Source of the DNA: JANLQX01 sp031381685
GTDB taxonomy: Bacteria > Actinomycetota > Acidimicrobiia > Acidimicrobiales > JANYDT01
NCBI GenBank assembly: GCA_031381685.1
Contig: JANMYF010000403.1
Span: 1-13,620, forward strand
DNA length: 13,620 bases
Direction: 5' to 3'
Of this stretch, positions 7,514-13,620 are shown in pieces (the first letter of the stretch is position 1; each line of letters begins with the position of its first letter). Position numbers and translations under genes: made by a program. The notes under the pieces are model-generated. The model ran no database searches. It was not told the origin of the DNA and saw only the letters and a list, made by a program, of their open reading frames with translations.

Positions 7514-8545
7514 TCAGATCGTGCCGGCCTTGATGGCATCGTCGATCCAGGGGATGACGATGTCGAGCATGTCGCTGAGACCGGTAGTGGCCTCGTAGCC
7601 GAGCAGGCGCTTGGCCTTGGACACGTCGGGTACGCGCTTTTGCACGTCGTACTCGTACGCCTCGTCCGACACGTACCGGAACGGCTTCGCTCCCTTGTGG
7701 ACCTTGTTCCAGATTATCTCGGCCAGGGCCAGCACGGTGGTGGACTCCGCCGTGGAGATGTTGAAGTCCTCGTTCAACGCCGCCGGATGCTCCATGCAGG
7801 TCACGATCCCACGGGCGAGATCGGCGCCGTAGGTGTAGTGGCGGACCTGCTGGCCCTCACCGAGGATGTGCAGCGGATCCTGGCCCTTGAGGACCTTCTG
7901 GACGATGTCGGGAACCACGTGGCTCATCGCCAGTTCGACATTGCCCGACAGAACAACGTGTTCCCCCTTGGCCCGAGACTCCCCGACACCCACGCAGTTG
8001 AACGGACGCACGATCGTGTACGGAAGGCCGTACTGGTCGAATGCGGCCTTGGCGAAGTATTCGACGGCGAGCTTCTGGAATCCGTAGGACGACAGTGGCG
8101 GTGGGATCTTCCGCTCATCGCCCTCGACCGACGGCCAATGCGGCGTCGACTCGAAGACCATCGACGACGACAGGTACGTGACCTTCTGCAGCCGACCGGT
8201 GCCGCGGGCATAGGCCTTGAGCGCGGCGTCGCACGATGCCGCCATGATGCGCTCGTTCGTCGCCAGGAGATCGTATGCGTACGCATGGAAATAGGTGATG
8301 CCACCGATGAGGGCGGCGCCGGCGATGAAGTGGTCGACGTCGGAGCAGAGCTCGGCCATCAGCGCAACGTCGGTGCAGTCCGCCTCCACGAAGGTGTATC
8401 GGGGGTCATCGTCGTAGCTCTTGGTGACCTTGCCGTACTTCGAGTAGTTGTCGACGCCGACGACCTCATGGCCGCGGCTGAGGAGTTCCTCGACGATGTA
8501 GCCGCCGATGAAGCCGGCGGAACCGGAGAGCAGAACACGAGCCAT
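7514..8545 (-). CDS. NAD-dependent sugar epimerase/dehydratase (extended SDR)
   Basis: 343-residue extended short-chain dehydrogenase acting on a nucleotide sugar in the cytosol. The Rossmann glycine motif is GSAGFIG at residues 8-14. The acidic residue of VDNYSKYG (31-38) follows the second beta-strand. The catalytic Ser is in YLSSSMVF (about 127), and Tyr154 and Lys158 in SSYGFQK form the YxxxK pair. RPFNCVGVGE, GEGQQVRHYTYGADLARG and the PDVSKAKRLLGYE ending are usual for UDP-sugar 4-epimerases and dehydratases. The frame is open upstream, but MARVLLSG at 8545 is the true start: it gives a normal N-terminus and falls 5 bp after the glycosyltransferase stop, with AAAAGG about 12 nt before it. 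The exact reaction cannot be told. With a sugar dehydrogenase upstream, an NDP-uronic acid epimerase is one reasonable guess. Confidence 0.92.
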   Translation of the reverse strand: MARVLLSGSAGFIGGYIVEELLSRGHEVVGVDNYSKYGKVTKSYDDDPRYTFVEADCTDVALMAELCSDVDHFIAGAALIGGITYFHAYAYDLLATNERIMAASCDAALKAYARGTGRLQKVTYLSSSMVFESTPHWPSVEGDERKIPPPLSSYGFQKLAVEYFAKAAFDQYGLPYTIVRPFNCVGVGESRAKGEHVVLSGNVELAMSHVVPDIVQKVLKGQDPLHILGEGQQVRHYTYGADLARGIVTCMEHPAALNEDFNISTAESTTVLALAEIIWNKVHKGAKPFRYVSDEAYEYDVQKRVPDVSKAKRLLGYEATTGLSDMLDIVIPWIDDAIKAGTI

Positions 8546-8550
8546 GAGCG

Positions 8551-9363
8551 TTACGAACCTTTTGGTGAGGGGGAGGAAGGTGCAGCCGACGCCGGGAGCG
8601 ATGTCGGTGGGTAGGCAAGGCGCGCCCCATAGGCGTAGCGGTACCAGCGGAGGTACTTCGGCAGCCACTTGGCCATCTTGAAGTTGGAAATCCCGTACGC
8701 CCGATCGAGCCAGATCGTCGGCAACTCGGCCACCGGCTGACGGTGACGGCGCGCCTTCGCCACGAGCTCGAGACCGACCTCGAAGCCGGCGTCGGACTCG
8801 ATGCCCACGTTGCGAACGAAGGACGCGTCGTAGGCCTTGAACGAGTTCGTCGCGTCATGCGTGCCGACTCGTGCGAAGAGGTGCAGCGACTGCCCGGCGA
8901 GGCGCGACAGCATCGATTTGAACCACGGGCCGCCGACCTGCTGGCCACCGCGCATGTACCGCGACGCGGCGGCGACAACGACACCGCGCTCGACCAGTTT
9001 CGTCAGCGGGTCGATCTGCGCTGGGTCGTCACAACCATCAGCCATCGTGACGACGACGACCGGCGCGCTCGCATAATCGATGCCGTAGCGGATCGCGAAC
9101 GCCGGACCCGAGCCGTACGTGTTCAACATGGGCTTAATGCGCGGATCGCGCGCGGCGAAGGCCTCGGCAAACGGTCGTGAGGTGTCGTCCATCGAGTCGA
9201 AGACCACCAGGACCTCGAAGGGGAGGCGGACGGCCTCGACGATCCGGGCGAGGCACTCCGTGACCATCTCGCCCTCGTTGTAGACGGTGACGACCACGGA
9301 GACCCGGGGCTTGGAATCGAGGTCCGGCGGGTCGGACGATCGGCGAGGCGAATTCGAAGGCAT
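8551..9363 (-). CDS. Family 2 glycosyltransferase (polyprenyl-phosphate sugar synthase-like)
   Basis: 270 residues with a GT-A fold start: PRVSVVVTVYNEGEMV (19-34), LVVFDSMDDTS (52-62) and a DxD-like metal site in MADGCDDP (107-114). GSGPAFAIRYGID and SRYMRGGQQVG resemble the dolichol/polyprenyl-phosphate mannose synthase group. A Lys/Arg-rich segment, FKMAKWLPKYLRWYRYAYG, lies near the C-terminus. There is no hydrophobic tail, so it should be cytosolic or peripheral. It starts 18 bp after the dehydrogenase stop and ends 5 bp before the epimerase ATG, so these three are very likely one transcript. A likely role is making a polyprenyl-phosphate sugar for the GT-C-like protein further along the operon; direct transfer to a growing glycan is the alternative. 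The donor sugar cannot be read from the sequence. Confidence 0.9.
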   Translation of the reverse strand: MPSNSPRRSSDPPDLDSKPRVSVVVTVYNEGEMVTECLARIVEAVRLPFEVLVVFDSMDDTSRPFAEAFAARDPRIKPMLNTYGSGPAFAIRYGIDYASAPVVVVTMADGCDDPAQIDPLTKLVERGVVVAAASRYMRGGQQVGGPWFKSMLSRLAGQSLHLFARVGTHDATNSFKAYDASFVRNVGIESDAGFEVGLELVAKARRHRQPVAELPTIWLDRAYGISNFKMAKWLPKYLRWYRYAYGARLAYPPTSLPASAAPSSPSPKGS

Positions 9364-9381
9364 GCAGACGATCCGGTTACG

Positions 9382-10578
9382 TCAGACCCGTACACCGTTG
9401 CCGGTGACGCCCCAGATGTCGATGATCGGCTTGTCGGTCGCAAGCGCGCGGTAGCGCTCGTGCGGTGCGCCGATGACGATCACGTCGGCTGTGGCCATGA
9501 GCTCGTCGTGGGGAATGAGTCGTGGGTCGGTGGTGACGAACGGATCGGCGCAGACGACATTGCCGGCGCGGAAGCGAAGAATGCGGCGCAGCTTGTACGA
9601 CAACGACGATCGGGTGTCGTCGGACTCCGACTTGAACGCCATACCGAGGATCCCGACGGTCATCTTCGACAGGTCCGGGAAGCGCTCCCCCATCTTCGTG
9701 ACGACGTAGAGCGGAAGACCTTCATTGACGAGCATCGCGGAATGGCCGAGCACGAACTTGTTGTCGGTGAACGCGGCGAGCTGCATCGTGTCCTTGAACA
9801 GGCACGGCCCGGCGGCGAAACCGGCGCGGGGGATGTCGTTCGCCCGGGGATACTCGAACGCAAGCGCGCTCCGGACGCGTTCATAATCGAGGCCGAAGTC
9901 GTTCGCCATCATGAACAGCTGGTTCGACGCCGCGAACTTGATGTAGCGCCACACGTTCGTGAACAGCTTGGCGAGCTCCGCCTCTTCGGGGCTCAGCCGG
10001 ACGGTCACCCCGGTGAGGTTCGAGAACAGCTTGTCGGCGCGAGCCACGACCGCATCCGTACGTCCGCTGATGATCTGGGGCAGCGAGAACAGCTCGGTCA
10101 TCGCCTTGCCTTCGGCAATGCGCTCCGGGCAGAACGAGACGTCGACGGAAACGCCGACCCGTTCCAGTTCCGATTCGACGAGGGCCGTGACGCCGGGGAA
10201 CACCGTCGAGCGGAGCACCATCAGCTGGCCGGGACGAAGCCGGTCGGCGATGGCCAGCACCGCATCGGGCACCGCTCGCGCGTCGGGATTCAGATGCTCG
10301 TCGACCGGTGTCCCGATCACCACGATCACGTGCTCCGCCTCGCTGATCACCGCCGGATCGTCCGACGCCCGCAGCATCCCCGACGCGATGACCCGCTCGA
10401 TGATCGGCGCCGCGCCTGGCTCGTCGAAGGGAAGCTCGGCCCGGTTGACCATGGCCACCGACGCCGAGTTGATGTCGTAGACCGCCGTCTTCAATCCCCG
10501 GTCGGCGAAGCCGATCCCGAGCGGAAGCCCGACATGGCCGCAACCGCCGACAACGACGACGTCAAGGGAAAATGCCAC
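9382..10578 (-). CDS. Nucleotide-sugar dehydrogenase (UDP-Glc/UDP-ManNAc dehydrogenase family)
   Basis: 398-residue NAD-dependent four-electron oxidase that turns an NDP-hexose into the uronic acid. Landmarks: Rossmann VVVGGCGHVGLPLG (8-21); STVFPGVT (124-131); FCPERIAEGKA (149-159); Lys204 and Asn208 in ELAKLFTNVW; and the catalytic thiol Cys259 in GPCLFKD. The C-terminal NAD-sugar domain is seen in GILGMAFKSESDDTRSS and ends with IIDIWG. Length and the PERIAEG motif lean toward the UDP-ManNAc/WecC side of the family, but UDP-glucose cannot be excluded. The usual GPCLPKD has Phe for Pro here, a mild difference. Start is GTG at 10578, supported by a TANNNT box ending 7 bases upstream. It is the first gene of a minus-strand set of five. 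Confidence 0.93.
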   Translation of the reverse strand: MAFSLDVVVVGGCGHVGLPLGIGFADRGLKTAVYDINSASVAMVNRAELPFDEPGAAPIIERVIASGMLRASDDPAVISEAEHVIVVIGTPVDEHLNPDARAVPDAVLAIADRLRPGQLMVLRSTVFPGVTALVESELERVGVSVDVSFCPERIAEGKAMTELFSLPQIISGRTDAVVARADKLFSNLTGVTVRLSPEEAELAKLFTNVWRYIKFAASNQLFMMANDFGLDYERVRSALAFEYPRANDIPRAGFAAGPCLFKDTMQLAAFTDNKFVLGHSAMLVNEGLPLYVVTKMGERFPDLSKMTVGILGMAFKSESDDTRSSLSYKLRRILRFRAGNVVCADPFVTTDPRLIPHDELMATADVIVIGAPHERYRALATDKPIIDIWGVTGNGVRV

Positions 10579-10584
10579 CGCAGC

Positions 10585-10590
10585 AGGCTA
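10585..10590 (-). promoter_or_regulatory. Candidate leaderless -10 box (TAGCCT) of the glycan cassette
   Basis: On the minus strand TAGCCT is followed by six bases and then the GTG start of the sugar dehydrogenase. This fits the actinobacterial leaderless pattern and explains the absence of a Shine-Dalgarno sequence. No TTG-type -35 sits at 16-18 bp. The 64-bp gap also holds a weak CCCTG/CAGGG inverted repeat. Confidence 0.38.
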
Positions 10591-10642
10591 CAAGAGGCCC
10601 CTGCCGGCCCAGGGCACTTCGCCAACGCCGCGCGACGCTGAT

Positions 10643-11518
10643 TTACGCAGACGCGGCGGCCCGACCACGCACCGGGGCAGCGGCCTCGGCGACGAGCGAG
10701 GCAAAGAGTGCCGGACTGGTGAGCGGCCACGAGTGGATGCCCTTCACGATCCGCCCCTCCACCTTGGCGGCCGCGCACAGCGATTCGAAACTCGACTGGG
10801 GGATCACCCCGTCACGGTCGCTGTGCACCACCGTGATCGGGACTCGGCGCTCGGCGACGGTTCGGAGCGCGGCGACGAGGTCGGCGTTCCGGGCGAGCCG
10901 CCCGACCTTGGCCACGCCGAAGGGATTGCGGAGCACGTTCGGCACCAGGTCTTGGAACACGCTGGGGAGCATCGTGCCGGCACTGCCGAGAAGTCCGACG
11001 ACGTCGACAGGGATGGCTCGCCCCCAGTCCCACATCGGGCGTTCAGCCATCGGCTTCTCGCCAGCACCATCGGTCCGCCACGCACCCCCGACGCTGTTGA
11101 TCAGCACCAGCGCCTGGGCGTACCCCGGGTTGTCGGCCATCACCCGAATCCCGACACCGCCCCCGAACGAATGGCCGACGATGATCGTCGGCGTGATGTC
11201 GGTCGCCTTCACGAACCGGGTCAGCCATCGCGCGTAGCCGACGAACGTGCGGTTGCCCGGTTCGAGGTCGGGGGTGCCCCCGAAGCCGGGAAGGGCCGGC
11301 GCGACAACGTGGAAGCCGACTTGCGCGAGGCGGCGCAGACCGCCCCGATAGGCATGGTGACCCAGGCCCCAACCGTGCAGGAACAACACCGTGGGTCCCG
11401 TTCCGCCAACGGTGTAGTGGACGATCTTGGTGTCGACGCGGACCTCGGCGACCGACACGATGTCCTGTCCGGACGACGCCTTCGGCCCCTGGTCACGAGG
11501 AGCGGTGGCATTGGTCAC
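10643..11518 (-). CDS. Alpha/beta hydrolase
   Basis: 291 residues with the complete alpha/beta-hydrolase set: the oxyanion motif HGWG (48-51), the nucleophile elbow GHSFGG with Ser117, Asp236 in HSDRDGVIP, and His262 in GIHSW. A cap region of about 60 residues lies between the nucleophile and the acid. There is no signal peptide, so it is probably cytosolic. The substrate is unknown; the fold covers esterases, epoxide hydrolases, haloperoxidase-like enzymes and C-C bond hydrolases, and nothing singles one out. The start is GTG at 11518, favoured by a TACGCT box six bases upstream; the overlapping ATG at 11520 runs straight into TGA. It lies 64 bp upstream of the glycan cassette on the same strand and might be co-transcribed by read-through, but the cassette has its own candidate promoter. 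Confidence 0.93.
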   Translation of the reverse strand: MTNATAPRDQGPKASSGQDIVSVAEVRVDTKIVHYTVGGTGPTVLFLHGWGLGHHAYRGGLRRLAQVGFHVVAPALPGFGGTPDLEPGNRTFVGYARWLTRFVKATDITPTIIVGHSFGGGVGIRVMADNPGYAQALVLINSVGGAWRTDGAGEKPMAERPMWDWGRAIPVDVVGLLGSAGTMLPSVFQDLVPNVLRNPFGVAKVGRLARNADLVAALRTVAERRVPITVVHSDRDGVIPQSSFESLCAAAKVEGRIVKGIHSWPLTSPALFASLVAEAAAPVRGRAAASA

Positions 11519-11524
11519 ATCACG

Positions 11525-11530
11525 AGCGTA
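11525..11530 (-). promoter_or_regulatory. Candidate leaderless -10 box (TACGCT) of the hydrolase gene
   Basis: TACGCT on the minus strand fits TANNNT and is followed by six bases and the GTG start at 11518. There is no Shine-Dalgarno sequence. The same hexamer is the proposed -10 of the whiB-family gene, which has a normal leader. Confidence 0.42.
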
Positions 11531-11585
11531 GGAGATGGCGTGCTCGCGCGGAAAGACCCTGCCTACGGGCGGCGCGCCGAAGGAG

Positions 11586-11607
11586 GCCTCTGACCCTGGG
11601 CAGAGGC
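11586..11607 (-). terminator. Hairpin terminator of the WhiB-family gene
   Basis: A perfect 7-bp stem, GCCTCTG (11586-11592) and CAGAGGC (11601-11607), with an 8-nt loop begins 11 nt after the whiB-family stop. On the minus strand CTCCTTC follows it, a weak pyrimidine tail rather than a T run. This style is common in high-GC genomes. Confidence 0.58.
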
Positions 11608-11617
11608 GACGAAACGC

Positions 11618-11893
11618 TCAGCCGGCGAGGCGGCTGAGAAGCACTCGGCGCTCCCCCTCGGTGAGTCCGCCCCAGATCCCGTGAGGCTCACGGATCGAGA
11701 TGGCGTAGTCGAGGCAGTCCTGACGGACGGAACAGCCGGCACAGATGCCCTTGGCGTTGTACTCCCGTCGATCCTTGTCGTCTTTTCGCTCGAACGTGTT
11801 CGGCGGAAAGAACATCGACGATTGCGGCCCTCGACACGCAGCGCGTGCCTGCCAGATGGCAACGGACTGCACGGTCATAGCGCTCTGCAGCAT
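11618..11893 (-). CDS. WhiB-family Fe-S transcriptional regulator (WhiD/WhiB3-like)
   Basis: 91 residues. Four cysteines (20, 51, 54, 60) in the pattern C-x30-C-x2-C-x5-C would hold a [4Fe-4S] cluster, and GIWGG (72-76) followed by LTEGERRVLL is the family's turn plus basic C-terminal region. CRGPQSSMFF and REPHGIWGGL resemble WhiB3/WhiD more than WhiB1, WhiB2, WhiB4 or WhiB7, judged from memory. WhiB proteins bind region 4 of the primary sigma factor and act as redox- or NO-responsive regulators. The frame is open to an ATG at 11977, but the ATG at 11893 is the real start: it has a purine-rich Shine-Dalgarno five bases upstream and a promoter behind it, and the extra N-terminus would be translated promoter DNA. 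The ATG at 11878 is a less likely start. Monocistronic, with a hairpin after the stop. Confidence 0.95.
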   Translation of the reverse strand: MLQSAMTVQSVAIWQARAACRGPQSSMFFPPNTFERKDDKDRREYNAKGICAGCSVRQDCLDYAISIREPHGIWGGLTEGERRVLLSRLAG

Positions 11894-11898
11894 GTGGA

Positions 11899-11908
11899 CC
11901 CTCTCCCC
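11899..11908 (-). promoter_or_regulatory. Shine-Dalgarno sequence deciding the WhiB-family start
   Basis: GGGGAGAGGG on the minus strand ends five bases before the ATG at 11893. It is the best ribosome-binding site in the window and rules against the upstream ATG at 11977. Confidence 0.7.
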
Positions 11909-11924
11909 AGATCGGTCACTGAAC

Positions 11925-11954
11925 AGCGTAACGCTGGTGTGACGCCCGACACAA
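11925..11954 (-). promoter_or_regulatory. Promoter of the WhiB-family gene
   Basis: On the minus strand, -35 TTGTGT (11949-11954) and -10 TACGCT (11925-11930) are separated by 18 bp. Transcription would start near 11918, leaving a leader of about 25 nt that contains the Shine-Dalgarno sequence. The -10 lies inside the perfect palindrome AGCGT-T-ACGCT (11925-11935), which could be an operator. Confidence 0.5.
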
Positions 11955-12005
11955 GAGGGGGTGAACAGAAATCGCATGTTCGACCACGGAGCGGCGTTCC
12001 CCCAG

Positions 12006-12020
12006 CCCGGAGGCTCCGGG
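12006..12020 (-). terminator. Hairpin after the NfeD gene
   Basis: CCCGGA-GGC-TCCGGG is a perfect 6-bp GC-rich stem with a 3-nt loop, 26 nt past the NfeD stop. It has no T run on the minus strand, and a competing pairing exists with CCGGGC at 12023-12028. The rest of 11955-12045 holds nothing I can recognise. Confidence 0.35.
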
Positions 12021-12045
12021 ACCCGGGCGGCCTCCTCACCGAAGG

Positions 12046-13464
12046 TCAGTGACCGGCGTCCTTTGCGCCGCCTTCGAGCGGTTCGACCTCGAGGAGCAGT
12101 CCGTCGACGGCGACGACCCGGACGGGGTCACCGGCGGCGATCGGTGTCGCCCGGTTGGTTCGGGCCCGCCACGGGGCGCCGAGCACCCGCACCACGCCTT
12201 CCGGACCGATCGCGTCGACGGCGGTGCCGACCTCGCCGATCATCGCCTCACGACCGATCGTCGGCGTGGCAAAACGGGTGCGCACCATCGTCGGCATGCC
12301 GTTGACCATGAACAGCACCGTCATGAGGACCATGACCCCGATCATGTAGAGGGGCACGCGAATACCGTCGGTGAACAGGGTGAACGAGCCGGCGACGAGC
12401 CCGATCGTTCCCACGCCGGTCCAAAAGCGCGGCGAGCCGGCCTGCACGTCGATGGCGAAGCCGAGCATGGCGATGACGATCAGGACCACGCCGAGCGGGC
12501 GAGTCGGGAGATTCCCCAGACCGGCGATGGCGAGGACAAATGCCGCGAGCCCCACGAACGCGGCGATGCCGATGCCCCCGGTGAAGAACTCGAACACGAA
12601 CAGGGCCAGCGCGATCACGAAGAGCAGATACGCCACCGACGGATTCACCGCGGTGTGGAGCAGCCGGTCGAGCAGGCCGAGCTTGGCGAAGCGCACCCCG
12701 TTGACCTTGGCGGTCAGCTTGCCGTCCGCCTCCGTCGCCGGGAAGGCGGTGTCGAGTGTCTTTCCGGCGATGGTCCGGCCGTCGAGCTCGCCCACGAACT
12801 GCACGAGCACGGGCGCGTTGCTCTGGGCCAGCCCGGCCTTCACGGCTTCGTTCTGCGTGTAGCGACGGCCGACGAGGGGGTCGCCGGGGGCCGCGGGCGT
12901 CGAGTTCCCGATGCGGGTGCTGGGCGCCATACCCACCACGTCTGCCGCCGCGACGAGTCGGTTCGCGCCACCAGTGGCCCGCGCTCCCAACGGTCCAACC
13001 CACACCGCAATCGGTACGCGGTTCTCGTCGCGCAACGCCTTCTCGAGCAGATCGAGCTGGCGCTGGGGCAGCAGCGAACCCGGGGAGTCGAGCTGGATGA
13101 CCAAGGCCTCTACGCCATCGGACACCGCCTTTTCGACCGAGGAAAGGATGAAGCGCTTCATGATCGGGTCGACGTAGCCGGTCACCTCGATCACGTTGAC
13201 GCCTTTCGACGACGACGCCGTGGGCGCCGTTGCGTCGGCGGCAGCCGTGTCGACCAGAGGGGTCGTCGACGCGGCCACGGGGTTGGCCAGCCCCGAGAAG
13301 GCTGCGAGCAACGCCAGTGCGCCCAGCACAACCCGGCCGATCCGGACCGACGGCGCCGCCACGCCGAGCGCGCCGCCACCGGCGTGAGCGGGGCGGAGGT
13401 TGCGGCGTGGGGCACGTAGCGTGAAGGGGCGCACGGGAAGGCTTTCGGGTCGGTCAGTAGGCAT
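12046..13464 (-). CDS. NfeD-family membrane protein with degenerate ClpP-like (protease) domain
   Basis: 472 residues. The order is: a basic N-terminus; a signal/anchor segment (about 43-65); a ClpP-fold domain (about 90-270) with VIEVTGYVDP and ALVIQLDSPGS; a cluster of membrane segments (about 275-390, with GGIGIAAFVGL); and a C-terminal OB-fold NfeD domain (about 403-463, IGEVGTAV through GDPVRVVAVDGLLLEV). Members usually work with stomatin/flotillin-type membrane proteins in membrane organisation; the protease form (PH1510 type) cleaves stomatin. Here the segment aligned with the usual GAxAASAG nucleophile reads GARATGGA (160-167), so the Ser is Gly, and the stretch that carries the partner Lys seems deleted before YTQNEAVKAG. 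It is probably inactive as a protease. The start is ATG at 13464; GTG at 13434 or 13362 is possible. No stomatin gene is in view. It is divergent from the ArsA-like gene, 55 bp away. Confidence 0.88.
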   Translation of the reverse strand: MPTDRPESLPVRPFTLRAPRRNLRPAHAGGGALGVAAPSVRIGRVVLGALALLAAFSGLANPVAASTTPLVDTAAADATAPTASSSKGVNVIEVTGYVDPIMKRFILSSVEKAVSDGVEALVIQLDSPGSLLPQRQLDLLEKALRDENRVPIAVWVGPLGARATGGANRLVAAADVVGMAPSTRIGNSTPAAPGDPLVGRRYTQNEAVKAGLAQSNAPVLVQFVGELDGRTIAGKTLDTAFPATEADGKLTAKVNGVRFAKLGLLDRLLHTAVNPSVAYLLFVIALALFVFEFFTGGIGIAAFVGLAAFVLAIAGLGNLPTRPLGVVLIVIAMLGFAIDVQAGSPRFWTGVGTIGLVAGSFTLFTDGIRVPLYMIGVMVLMTVLFMVNGMPTMVRTRFATPTIGREAMIGEVGTAVDAIGPEGVVRVLGAPWRARTNRATPIAAGDPVRVVAVDGLLLEVEPLEGGAKDAGH

Positions 13465-13519
13465 CGAGCGTCGCACGAGACGGCGCGGTTCAACCGAAGA
13501 GGATGAGGCACGAACGAAC

Positions 13520-13620
13520 ATGGAGGTCGAGCAATTCTTCAGCACCGTGCGCCTCCTGCTGATCGTCGGCAAGGGCGGAGTCGGCAAGACCAGTGTGGCC
13601 GCCACGATCGCCAACGTCGC
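13520..13620 (+). CDS. ArsA/Get3-type P-loop ATPase, N-terminus only (runs off the right edge)
   Basis: 33 codons are visible. After a short lead, RLLLIVGKGGVGKTSVAA (11-28) contains the deviant Walker A motif GKGGVGKTS with the signature Lys near its start, as in the ArsA/Get3/MinD/ParA superfamily. The LLxIVGKGGVGKTSVAA form is most like the ArsA-type anion-transporting ATPases that occur as adjacent pairs in actinobacteria; a MinD/ParA protein cannot be excluded from so little. The start is ATG at 13520. An earlier ATG at 13503 is in another frame. The gene is divergent from the NfeD gene with a 55-bp shared upstream region in which I see no clear -10 box. Confidence 0.75.
   Translation, partial: MEVEQFFSTVRLLLIVGKGGVGKTSVAATIANV

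Noticed and set aside
6500..8614. 704-codon open frame on the plus strand
   Set aside because: It is antisense to two well-supported minus-strand genes (GT-C-like and SDR) and is rich in Arg, His and Gly with no motif; a shadow of GC-biased third positions.
8546..8668. Longer N-terminus for the SDR epimerase starting at 8668
   Set aside because: It would overlap the glycosyltransferase gene and place 41 extra residues before a Rossmann motif that belongs at the N-terminus.
11894..11977. Longer WhiB product starting at 11977
   Set aside because: It would translate the promoter and Shine-Dalgarno region; the ATG at 11893 has the ribosome-binding site.
12044..12054. Palindrome GGTCA-G-TGACC at the NfeD stop
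   Set aside because: It is short, overlaps the coding end, and has no promoter or regulatory context.
12049..13419. 456-codon open frame on the plus strand
   Set aside because: It is antisense to the NfeD gene, with a low-complexity His/Arg/Asp/Glu composition; a shadow frame.
13465..13614. NfeD start at 13614
   Set aside because: It would overlap the start of the divergent ATPase gene, and the added residues are the antisense of its P-loop region.

Overview
The window reads as chromosomal DNA from a high-GC actinobacterium. The clearest marker is a complete WhiB-family Fe-S regulator (minus strand, start 11893), a family confined to actinobacteria and their phages. TANNNT -10 boxes sitting 6-7 nt before start codons (leaderless-style genes) and frequent GTG starts agree with this. 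A deep-branching group such as Acidimicrobiia is my guess only; nothing here proves it. Coding density is very high, with no gene-free stretch over about 150 bp, and I found no tRNA, rRNA, CRISPR array, insertion sequence or prophage gene.

Layout. (1) 1-953, minus: 5' part of a class A penicillin-binding protein (GT51 peptidoglycan glycosyltransferase), cut by the window edge. (2) 1083-4183, plus: a two-gene operon, selA-selB, whose stop and start overlap as TGATG. These are the enzyme and the elongation factor of selenocysteine insertion at UGA. selC and selD are not in the window. (3) 10578 down to 4202, minus: a five-gene surface-glycan cassette, made of a nucleotide-sugar dehydrogenase, a family-2 glycosyltransferase, an extended SDR sugar epimerase/dehydratase, a polytopic GT-C-like membrane protein and an unrecognised two-TM protein. 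The plausible logic is oxidation and epimerisation of an NDP-sugar, transfer by the cytosolic GT2 (possibly to a polyprenyl carrier), then transfer at the outer membrane face by the GT-C-like protein. (4) 11518-10643, minus: an alpha/beta hydrolase with its own apparent leaderless promoter. (5) 11893-11618, minus: a WhiD/WhiB3-like WhiB protein with a clear promoter, a Shine-Dalgarno sequence and a terminator-like hairpin. (6) 13464-12046, minus: an NfeD-family membrane protein that appears to have lost its protease dyad. (7) 13520 to the right edge, plus: start of an ArsA/Get3-type P-loop ATPase, divergent from the NfeD gene.

Points most worth a second look: SelB has Gly in place of the Asp of its G4 (TKxD) guanine-specificity motif; SelA has a Pro/Ala-rich stretch where a helix is expected; the NfeD protein looks like a pseudo-protease; and the five-gene glycan cassette ends in an unassigned membrane protein. 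Cell-envelope genes (PBP, glycan cassette, NfeD) dominate, with selAB inserted between the PBP and the cassette.
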